DNA from: CAYOFK01 sp964403185
GTDB lineage: Bacteria; Bacteroidota; Bacteroidia; Bacteroidales; VadinHA17
Reading direction: 5' to 3'
NCBI GenBank assembly: GCA_964403185.1
Contig: CAYOFK010000073.1
Coordinates: 1-14,441 of the forward strand
DNA length: 14,441 nt
The notes under the pieces were generated by a model. The model was not told where the DNA came from. It saw only the letters and a list, made by a program, of their open reading frames with translations, and made no database searches. Within the stretch, counting starts at the first letter, position 1. Every line of letters begins with the position of its first letter. Positions 6,218 through 13,533 of this stretch are shown here, in pieces. The position numbers and the translations under genes are program-made.

Positions 6218-9200
6218 ATGCTTTTTACTGCCGGCCAGGCAACCTCCTGCGGTATTCATCTTAAGGGCAAAATTATCAAAAAAATATATAAAATATTCCT
6301 CATTCTTTTGCTGGTATCATGCCTGCTGCCGGTAATAGCTTTTTTTGCTGCAAAAAATCCCGGGGTTCAAACCTGGCTGGCCAACCGGTTCATGGCTGCC
6401 ATTTCTGAAAAACTGGACGGGAAATTCTCAATCAAGGCCGTTGATTATAAATTCTTCAATAAAATTGAACTTATCGATACCTATATTGAAGACCAGTATG
6501 GGGATACCTTACTATATGCGCCCAGAATAATCGGGAACCTGCGCCGCTTCAGTAAAAAAAAACGAATCCTTGAGTTTGATAAACTGTTAATTTATGATCC
6601 CGATGTACAATTCAGGATCGACTCTGCCAATGTCATCAATCTGAAATTCATCACTGATCAACTAAAACCCAAGGATACTACCAGACAAGCTTTTAAGGTC
6701 ATTTTCCACAGCCTGGAGCTGAGAGACGGCACCTTCTCACTTGAGCACAGGATCAGAAAAAAACAACGTTCCGCAATGAATTTCCGGAATCTGCATCTCA
6801 GGCAGTTAAATATCAATCTCAGCGATTTTGAAACCCGTCGTGGAGGTGCGGGATTTAAAATAAAAATCCTGAATTTTGTTGATGAAAGCGGATTCAATAT
6901 CCGATCCCTGACATCCAAAATGGATATATACCGCACACATCTGCGGTTTGAGGATAATCATATTGTTACCGACCTTACTGAGATCAAATCTGACCTCATC
7001 AGTCTAAACTTCACCCATTTCAAAGAGTTCAAGGACTTCATCAATAATATCCGGCTGACTATTGTCATCAACCAGTCCGAAATTTTGCTCCGCGATGCCG
7101 GCTACATAACAGGTTTTCTGGAAGATACAGATGAGCATATCCGGTTGTCAGGCCGGTTAACAGGGTTCATTTCAAATATGCATGGACGGGATATACGGAT
7201 TGAATATGGTGATACAACCAGCCTTTCATGCAAATTCGATATTTCAGGACTGCCTGATCTTAACGAGACCTTTGGCTTCATTGATATGAAAAGCCGGAAT
7301 CTTCTCCCGGGAATATTAAAAATGATGAAAGAATCAGGAATGGAAGATATGTTTGCCCTTCCCGAAGGTTTTTATAAACTGGGCAACACCGGATATGAGG
7401 GGGTCATCACCGGTTTCTACAATGATTTTGTAAGTTATGGTGAAATCCAAACAGAGTTGGGAACCTCATATACGGACCTCAGCCTGGGGCTGGACTCCGC
7501 AAAAGCCATACAGATTGACGGAAAATTGCAAACCCGTGATTTCAATATCGGCAGGTTCCTTGAAAATGAAAAGCTCTTTGGAAACCTTACCATGAACATT
7601 GATGTTAACGGGACTATTGCCCGGGACAGCTCTATTACCAGTCAATTGGAAGGAATTGTCGATAATGTGGAAATCAATGCTTATGAATTCCGGAATATTA
7701 AATTCAACGGACTGTACTCCAATGAATCATTTAACGGGAGTATAAACATAAACGATCCGCACCTGGACCTTGATTTTCTCGGACTGTTGGATTTTTCACA
7801 GGAGATTCCTGAGTTTGATTTTACATTAAACATCCCCTTTGCACATTTGAACAACCTGAACATCACCCCCGATGATTCAACGGCGGAATTGTCATTATTG
7901 ATGACTGCAAATTTTGTGGGCAGCAATCTGGACGAATTAAATGGATCCATCAAACTCCTGAACTCCAGGATCATTTACAGGGGCAAGGAACTGGAAGCCT
8001 ATGATTTTACCATGGCTGCAAACAATAATCCGGACTCCAGTTGGATTACTCTTAAAACAGATTACCTGGACGCGGTACTGGCCGGTCAATATGAATTCAA
8101 TACATTGATCCCATCATTCAGATACCTTCAAGCCAGCTTCCTGCCTTCAACCCTGCCGGAATTCCCGGATACTGCCGGCATCTATTTAAATGATTTCTAT
8201 TTTGAGATCACCGTAAAAGACCTGGAAACTCCCGGGAAGATCTTTTTCCCGAATTTTAATCCGGGATCAAATTTTGAATTTTCAGGCTGGTTTAAACCTG
8301 CCCGCCAGGAATTCCAGCTTGATGGAAAAGCCAGTCACTTTGCTGTTAACGAATCTATTTTCAAAGAACCCGAATTACTGTTGGCCTCCCGGGGTATGGA
8401 CAAATTAACATTGTCATTGACAACCGATGGAGTCCTTGTGAATCCGCAACTCGACATCGCCGAGTTTGAGATGCATTCTGAGATGCATGATGATACAATN
8501 NNNNNNNNNNNNNNNNNNNNNNNNNNNNNNNNNNNNNNNNNNNNNNNNNNNNNNNNNNNNNNNNNNNNNNNNNNNNNNNNNNNNNNNNNNNNNNNNNNNC
8601 TTTCGACTCTTATTTTTTCTGATCTCAGGATCAACAATGAATCCTTTGGAGAAGCCTCATTTATGAGTTCATGGAATCCCGATAAAAATGCCATTCATTT
8701 CATGGCTCATTCTCAAAATAAAAACCTGTCTTCCCTGCAGGCTGAAGGTGATTTCCAGACTGGAAACAATGGATTTGACATGAACATTTATACAGACAGA
8801 TTGCGTTTGAAAATATTCCAGCCCTTCCTGCAAAACATCTCTTCCGACCTGGATGGCCTGGTTACTGCCAATCTGGAAATTTCAGGAACCGCCACTGAGC
8901 CGGTTGTGAACGGTGACCTTGTTTTTAAAGAAACAGGTATTAAGATTGACTATCTGAATTCAAAGTTCTCTTTCTCCGATACAGTTTTTATTACCAACAA
9001 TCAGTCCCGTTTTAACAATATTGAAATACAGGATTCATTGGGCAATAAGGCCCATGCCAAAGGATACATCAGCTTTAATGATTTCCGGAATCCTGACATA
9101 AATCTGCAGATGGATGTTGAGAACTTATTAATGCTGAATATCCAGGAATGGCAGAATGACCTGTTCTATGGAACGGCTTATGGCTCAGGGGTTATTTCCA

Positions 9201-10402
9201 TAACCGGAAAACCGAAAAATCTGAACATTGACATTGCTGTACAAACTGCTGACAATACCGATTTTTATTTGACATTATACAAAGGCAACCCGGGAAGAGA
9301 TCTTAGTTTCATTAAATTTGCCACGGAATATGAGGAAACTTCTGATCCTCCGTGGGTGCTCAAACCAGCTTCACGGGTAATTCAGAAAGGAAATCTGGGA
9401 TTGCATATAAACATTGAGGCCACTCCGGAAGCTGAAACAACACTTTTTCTTGACCCTACAGCAGGGGGTTCCATGAGGGTTCGTGGATCAGGAAATATAA
9501 ACATCACCATAAACCCGGCCAATAAATTCAGCATCTCCGGAGAATACATCATCGATCAGGGTACTTACAATTTTGTTCTCAGCCATGTAATCAATAAACG
9601 GTTTGAAGTTAAAGGCGGGAGCCGGATAAGCTGGAATGGAAACCCGGCTGAAGCCACTCTGGATGTTACTGCGGCATATAAGCTCAGAACTTCTTTATAC
9701 AATCTGTTCTATGATGAGGCCTATCAGAGGCGCATTCCTGTTGAATGTGAAATTCATCTGACCGGTCAATTGGAATCTCCCGAAATTAAGTTTAACATCA
9801 CCCTTCCAACCTCGGATGAGGAAACCAAAACCAGACTGCAAAATACAATAAACACAGAGGAGGACCTGACCAAACAATTTTTATCCCTGTTGATTATTAA
9901 CAGTTTCCTGCCCGACCCCAATTATGCTCCGGCCGGTTCCACACCACTGCTCACTAATTCAGTGGAGGTTACCACAGCAGAGGTTTTGTCCAACCAGCTC
10001 AGCAACTGGGTATCACAAATCAGTAATGATTTTGATATTGGATTTCATTACCGTCCGGGGGATGAGGTAAGCCGGCAGGAAATTGAGGTGGCCCTCACCA
10101 CTCAGATCCTGAACGACCGTGTATTGATTAACAGCAATATCGGTACACGGGGCGGGGCAAATGGTACAACAGATACCTCAAACGATATCGTGGGAGATGT
10201 TGCGGTGGAAGTAAAAATTGATAAGAGAGGAAAATTCAGGGTTAAGGCATTCACCAGGCCCAATGATAAAATGATATATGAAAATGCCCCATATACATCC
10301 GGGATTGGAATTTTTTTCAGGGAAGAATTTAATTCTTTCGGAGCATTGGTAAAGAATTATTGGAATAAAATTTTCAGGGGGAAAAATAAAGAAGACCTCT
10401 GA
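6218..10402 (+). CDS. TamB-like translocation/assembly module protein (DUF490)
   Basis: A giant envelope protein of about 1,394 residues; the exact length is unknown because of a 100-N gap at 8500-8599. An N-terminal membrane anchor spans residues 24-45 after a basic IIKKIYK stretch. The rest is almost entirely predicted beta-strand with alternating hydrophobic residues, as in AsmA/TamB proteins that form a long hydrophobic groove across the periplasm. The C-terminal third matches the DUF490/TamB domain in style: GTYNFVLSHVINKRF near 1115-1129, a LSNQLSNWVSQISNDFDI segment, and a last strand region ending in basic residues. Family members take part in phospholipid transport to, and protein assembly in, the outer membrane. 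Residues 1-17 are unusual, but no other in-frame ATG precedes the anchor. The reading frame stays open on both sides of the gap. It is divergent from tsaD. Confidence 0.92.
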   Translation: MLFTAGQATSCGIHLKGKIIKKIYKIFLILLLVSCLLPVIAFFAAKNPGVQTWLANRFMAAISEKLDGKFSIKAVDYKFFNKIELIDTYIEDQYGDTLLYAPRIIGNLRRFSKKKRILEFDKLLIYDPDVQFRIDSANVINLKFITDQLKPKDTTRQAFKVIFHSLELRDGTFSLEHRIRKKQRSAMNFRNLHLRQLNINLSDFETRRGGAGFKIKILNFVDESGFNIRSLTSKMDIYRTHLRFEDNHIVTDLTEIKSDLISLNFTHFKEFKDFINNIRLTIVINQSEILLRDAGYITGFLEDTDEHIRLSGRLTGFISNMHGRDIRIEYGDTTSLSCKFDISGLPDLNETFGFIDMKSRNLLPGILKMMKESGMEDMFALPEGFYKLGNTGYEGVITGFYNDFVSYGEIQTELGTSYTDLSLGLDSAKAIQIDGKLQTRDFNIGRFLENEKLFGNLTMNIDVNGTIARDSSITSQLEGIVDNVEINAYEFRNIKFNGLYSNESFNGSININDPHLDLDFLGLLDFSQEIPEFDFTLNIPFAHLNNLNITPDDSTAELSLLMTANFVGSNLDELNGSIKLLNSRIIYRGKELEAYDFTMAANNNPDSSWITLKTDYLDAVLAGQYEFNTLIPSFRYLQASFLPSTLPEFPDTAGIYLNDFYFEITVKDLETPGKIFFPNFNPGSNFEFSGWFKPARQEFQLDGKASHFAVNESIFKEPELLLASRGMDKLTLSLTTDGVLVNPQLDIAEFEMHSEMHDDTXXXXXXXXXXXXXXXXXXXXXXXXXXXXXXXXXXLSTLIFSDLRINNESFGEASFMSSWNPDKNAIHFMAHSQNKNLSSLQAEGDFQTGNNGFDMNIYTDRLRLKIFQPFLQNISSDLDGLVTANLEISGTATEPVVNGDLVFKETGIKIDYLNSKFSFSDTVFITNNQSRFNNIEIQDSLGNKAHAKGYISFNDFRNPDINLQMDVENLLMLNIQEWQNDLFYGTAYGSGVISITGKPKNLNIDIAVQTADNTDFYLTLYKGNPGRDLSFIKFATEYEETSDPPWVLKPASRVIQKGNLGLHINIEATPEAETTLFLDPTAGGSMRVRGSGNINITINPANKFSISGEYIIDQGTYNFVLSHVINKRFEVKGGSRISWNGNPAEATLDVTAAYKLRTSLYNLFYDEAYQRRIPVECEIHLTGQLESPEIKFNITLPTSDEETKTRLQNTINTEEDLTKQFLSLLIINSFLPDPNYAPAGSTPLLTNSVEVTTAEVLSNQLSNWVSQISNDFDIGFHYRPGDEVSRQEIEVALTTQILNDRVLINSNIGTRGGANGTTDTSNDIVGDVAVEVKIDKRGKFRVKAFTRPNDKMIYENAPYTSGIGIFFREEFNSFGALVKNYWNKIFRGKNKEDL
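8500..8599. other. 100-N assembly gap inside the tamB-like gene
   Basis: Exactly 100 N bases, the conventional placeholder for a scaffold gap of unknown size. The frame is the same on both sides if 100 is taken literally, which may be chance. Residues encoded here (about 34 in the literal reading) are unknown. Confidence 0.97.
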
Positions 10403-10835
10403 CGCACGATTTTGTTTTCCGGACACAACCCACCTCCCCCTCAACCGGCATATCGTTTAAGCGTATTCCTCCCCGCCTGTCTGCTTGTCAAACCTATCCC
10501 CGGCAGGCAGACCTTCCAAATAAGGGAATTTCTCGTGCTTCTTCACTTCATCTCCTTCACATCCGGCCATTTTCGCTCCCACACCAGGTGTTATAAAACA
10601 TATAAAGAAGGGAGGCTTTCCGGCCGGTCTTAACCCCTTATGAAATAAGTCCATGCGAACGGAATTTCCATCTTGAGACCCGGTTCATGTTGAACCCTGA
10701 TAAATTCCTGCTTGAGTTTCAATAATTTTATTTTCCTTTGCACCATTCAATAGTTCCGTATGCATGAAATCGGATTCCATTTTGATTATTCATTTGTTCC
10801 GGATTCCCCTCCGGAGACTATAAATATATTTCAAC
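10403..10835. other. 433-base intergenic region between tamB-like gene and nhaD
   Basis: No gene is supported. The first ~250 bases are richer in G and C than the other gaps and strongly C-biased on the plus strand, with a small palindrome ACACCAGGTGT at 10581-10591. A 65-codon open frame on the minus strand (10654-10457) has an odd composition and no recognisable domain; I do not call it a gene. The last ~170 bases are AT-rich and probably carry the nhaD promoter and leader. The leader holds a small hairpin (TCCGG 10798-10802 with CCGGA 10811-10815) just before the start. No T-run terminator for the tamB-like gene is visible. Confidence 0.5.
10711..10742 (+). promoter_or_regulatory. Candidate promoter for nhaD
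   Basis: TTCCTTTGCA at 10733-10742 differs from the Bacteroidota -7 pattern TAnnTTTG (often followed by CA) at one base. CTTG at 10711-10714 lies 18 bases upstream, close to the expected -33 TTTG. Together they would give an nhaD leader of roughly 85-90 bases. This is the best promoter candidate in the window but is unproven. Confidence 0.35.
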
Positions 10836-12329
10836 ATGTTCTATGCAATAATCATTGTTTTTCTACTGGGTTACACTACCATTGCCCTGGAGCACCCTCT
10901 TAAAATTGATAAAGCTGCTGCAGCTTTACTCACCGGAGTCATTACCTGGGTTCTGCTTATCTTTGGTGCCCAGGAAATAATACCAACACAAGAGGCTTTC
11001 TGGGAGTTCCTGCACGAACAGGGATTCTTAAGCGAATTGTCAAAAGGAGAATTTCTCAATCATATTGAGGAAATCGGATTCCTTGGCCTCGTAAAGAGTG
11101 AAGAGTTGCAACAATTCCTGTCCTCATCATTTGTATATGCCAAAGGCGGCATTTCCAGTGCCTACCTTGACTTTGTCAGTCATCATGAATTGCTGCACCA
11201 CCTCGGGGAGATCTCTGAAATCCTTTTTTTCCTTCTGGGTGCCATGACTATTGTTGAAATGGTTGACCAGCACCAGGGATTCAAAGTAATAACCGACAAG
11301 ATTAAAACCACCAATAAGGTGAAACTTCTGTGGATCCTGAGTATTCTCACCTTTTTTATGTCTGCAGCGCTGGATAACCTGACAACCACTATTGTTATGG
11401 TGGCTCTTCTCAGAAAGCTGATATCCGACAAAAAAACACGGTGGTTTTTTGCCAGCATGATCGTACTGGCAGCCAATGCCGGTGGTGCCTGGTCGCCCAT
11501 AGGAGATGTTACTACCATCATGCTGTGGGTAAAGGGACAGGTTACCACCATTCCCATTATTAAGGATGTTTTCCTGCCCAGCCTGGTAACCATGACCGTT
11601 CCCCTCATCCTGCTGTCATTTACTCAAAAAGGAAATGTTACCAGGCCGGAATCTTCCGGCAGGGATGAGGAATTTACAAAGCCGCTGGAGCGGGTGTTTA
11701 TATTGATTTTCGGTGTCAGTGCCCTGCTGTTTGTTCCTGTTTTCAAAACCATAACCACCTTGCCTCCGTATATGGGTATGCTTTTTGGCCTGGGGATGTT
11801 ATGGACTGTTACAGAGATCATGCACAGGGACAAAATCATTGGTATAAAGAAACGGTTAACTGTCAGTGGGGTGTTGGGAAGAGTTGATGTTCCCACCATC
11901 TTGTTTTTCCTGGGGATACTGACTGCTGTTGCCGCCCTGGATTCTGCAGGCCACCTGGAACTTCTCGCAACATGGATGGATGATGTCACAAACCAGAATA
12001 TTTACTTCATCGACCTTGGAATTGGTTTGCTTTCTGCTGTTGTTGATAATGTTCCCCTGGTTGCAGGAGCAATGGGAATGTATGAAATTGCCCCGCCAGA
12101 TGCTGTTGGTACGGCAGCCTTTTATGTTCAGGACGGCCAATTCTGGCAGTTCCTTGCCTATTGTGCCGGAACGGGAGGAAGCATTCTGATCATTGGGTCG
12201 GCAGCCGGTGTCGCTGCTATGGGAATGGAAAAAATTGACTTCATCTGGTATCTTAAACGCATCAGTTTACTGGCCATTCTTGGATACTTTTCAGGAGCTG
12301 CAGTGTATTACCTGATCATGGGCCTGTAA
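10836..12329 (+). CDS. nhaD: Na+/H+ antiporter, NhaD family
   Basis: A 497-residue inner-membrane antiporter of the ion transporter superfamily that exchanges Na+ (or Li+) for protons. It opens with FLLGYTTIALEHPLKIDK, typical of NhaD. Conserved membrane motifs follow: ALDNLTTTIV with D180/N181, NAGGAWSPIGDVTT (214-227), and the symmetric AVVDNVPLVAG with D404/N405; the two Asp-Asn motifs fit the inverted-repeat architecture. About eleven or twelve hydrophobic helices are visible. Between the second helix and HHELLHHLGEISEILFF (residues about 46-122) lies a long amphipathic, acidic stretch that seems longer than in NhaD proteins I remember. It is transcribed alone or with the upstream leader, and a strong terminator follows. 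The next operon, which uses an ion gradient, suggests a shared energetic role. Confidence 0.94.
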   Translation: MFYAIIIVFLLGYTTIALEHPLKIDKAAAALLTGVITWVLLIFGAQEIIPTQEAFWEFLHEQGFLSELSKGEFLNHIEEIGFLGLVKSEELQQFLSSSFVYAKGGISSAYLDFVSHHELLHHLGEISEILFFLLGAMTIVEMVDQHQGFKVITDKIKTTNKVKLLWILSILTFFMSAALDNLTTTIVMVALLRKLISDKKTRWFFASMIVLAANAGGAWSPIGDVTTIMLWVKGQVTTIPIIKDVFLPSLVTMTVPLILLSFTQKGNVTRPESSGRDEEFTKPLERVFILIFGVSALLFVPVFKTITTLPPYMGMLFGLGMLWTVTEIMHRDKIIGIKKRLTVSGVLGRVDVPTILFFLGILTAVAALDSAGHLELLATWMDDVTNQNIYFIDLGIGLLSAVVDNVPLVAGAMGMYEIAPPDAVGTAAFYVQDGQFWQFLAYCAGTGGSILIIGSAAGVAAMGMEKIDFIWYLKRISLLAILGYFSGAAVYYLIMGL

Positions 12330-12352
12330 CTCTACCTGTTTATAAATGTTTC

Positions 12353-12391
12353 AGCGAGATATAATAATTAATTTTATATCTCGTTTTTTTT
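12353..12391 (+). terminator. Intrinsic terminator after nhaD
   Basis: A perfect 10-bp stem, CGAGATATAA (12355-12364) with TTATATCTCG (12374-12383), encloses a nine-base loop and is followed by eight T residues (12384-12391). G12354-T12384 and A12353-T12385 could extend the stem. It begins about 25 bases after the nhaD stop and separates nhaD from the exbB operon. Confidence 0.9.
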
Positions 12392-12392
12392 A

Positions 12393-12400
12393 TAATTTCG
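12393..12400 (+). promoter_or_regulatory. Possible -7 element for the exbB operon
   Basis: TAATTTCG resembles TAnnTTTG with one mismatch and ends 20 bases before the ATG at 12421. It immediately follows the nhaD terminator, so the two signals abut. No clear -33 element is visible because the terminator stem occupies that position. Confidence 0.25.
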
Positions 12401-12420
12401 CATAAACCAATTATTAAAAG

Positions 12421-13122
12421 ATGATAGACTTGTTACTCAATGTTCAGATCCAGTTGACCGATACTCTGTCCCAGGGTATGGAAGAGGCCGGGGAGCTTAC
12501 ATTATCGTACTGGCAACTTGCTTTTAAAGGCGGATGGGTAATGGTCCCCATTGTAGCCCTGTCAGTAATCGCGGTATATATATTCGTTGAACGTTTTTTT
12601 GTTGTACGCCAGGCTCAAAAAGAAGACACCTTGCTGATGAACCGCATAAAGGATTACATCCATGAAGGAAAAGTGGAATCTGCCCTTGCCCTTTGCCAGT
12701 CGCAAAACAGCCCGGTGGCACGAATGCTTGAAAAGGGAATAAATATGATCGGAAGACCAATCCGGGATGTCAATGCTGCCCTTGAGAATATCGGGAAATT
12801 GGAGATTTACAAACTTGAAAAGGGACTTCCAGCCCTGGCAAGCGTTGCCGGCGGAGCACCTATGATAGGATTTCTGGGAACGGTAATCGGCATGATCATG
12901 GCTTTTTACGACATGTCAAACGCCGGCAACAATATAAATGTAGCCCTGCTGTCAAATGGTATTTATACGGCCATGGTAACTACAGTTGCAGGTCTGATCG
13001 TTGGAATTATTGCTTATTTTGCGTACAATATACTTGTGGCGAAAGTTGAGAAAGTTGTGTTTATGCTGGAGGCCCGGACTTCCGAATTCATAGACTTACT
13101 GAATGAACCTGTTAATGAATAA
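12421..13122 (+). CDS. exbB: MotA/TolQ/ExbB proton-channel family protein
   Basis: A 233-residue inner-membrane protein, the channel subunit of the ExbB-ExbD-TonB or TolQRA motor. It has a first helix at about 38-62 ending in VERFFVV, a cytoplasmic domain at about 63-138, and two C-terminal helices: GGAPMIGFLGTVIGMIMAFY around 141-160, and GIYTAMVTTVAGLIVGIIAY from 180. The GFLGTVIGM segment is the family hallmark. In E. coli ExbB and TolQ, as I remember them, the last helix reads GIAEAL with a Glu implicated in ion conduction; here that position is Thr183, while T187/T188 remain. It starts the operon with exbD 18 bases downstream. Whether it serves TonB or a Tol-like function is not certain; the tonB-like third gene favours ExbB. 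Confidence 0.92.
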   Translation: MIDLLLNVQIQLTDTLSQGMEEAGELTLSYWQLAFKGGWVMVPIVALSVIAVYIFVERFFVVRQAQKEDTLLMNRIKDYIHEGKVESALALCQSQNSPVARMLEKGINMIGRPIRDVNAALENIGKLEIYKLEKGLPALASVAGGAPMIGFLGTVIGMIMAFYDMSNAGNNINVALLSNGIYTAMVTTVAGLIVGIIAYFAYNILVAKVEKVVFMLEARTSEFIDLLNEPVNE

Positions 13123-13140
13123 CATTAAAACCCATAGCTG

Positions 13141-13533
13141 ATGGCTATCCAAGCAAGAAATAAGGTGAGTCCGGCATTCAGCATGTCAGGCATGACAGAC
13201 ATTGTGTTTCTTTTGCTGATTTTTTTCATGATCACCTCAACCCTGATCCACCCCACAGCATTAAAATTACTGTTACCGCAAAGTACGCACCAAACTTCAG
13301 CCAAACCCTTTACAACGGTTTCCATCACAGAAGATATAAAGTTTTTTATCGAAGACCAACCAATTGCCTTCAATCAGATGGAACGCATTTTACAGGAAAA
13401 GGTTGGGAACAATCCTGAAACCTATATCGCCCTGCATGTTGATAAAAGAGTGCCTGTTGAGTACCTGGTTAAGGTTATGAACATTGCAAAAAACAATAAT
13501 TATAAAGTAATATTGGCCACTAATCCGAAATAG
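13141..13533 (+). CDS. exbD: ExbD/TolR-family biopolymer transport protein
   Basis: A 130-residue protein with a short cytoplasmic N-terminus, one membrane helix (about 20-38, DIVFLLLIFFMITSTL) and a periplasmic domain. D20 in GMTDIVFLL corresponds to the conserved essential Asp in the ExbD/TolR helix that carries protons through the ExbB ring. The periplasmic part ends with the typical ALHVDKRVPVEYLVKVMNIA segment (residues about 99-118), part of the ExbD/TolR fold. Length is normal. It lies 18 bases after exbB, and its TAG stop is directly followed by the GTG of the next gene, so the three genes are very probably cotranscribed and coupled. Confidence 0.93.
   Translation: MAIQARNKVSPAFSMSGMTDIVFLLLIFFMITSTLIHPTALKLLLPQSTHQTSAKPFTTVSITEDIKFFIEDQPIAFNQMERILQEKVGNNPETYIALHVDKRVPVEYLVKVMNIAKNNNYKVILATNPK

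Noticed and set aside
10457..10654. 65-codon minus-strand open frame between the tamB-like gene and nhaD
   Set aside because: Short, odd composition (many Pro, Gly, Lys), no recognisable domain, and no promoter seen. It lies in a C-biased region where a minus-strand frame can stay open by chance.
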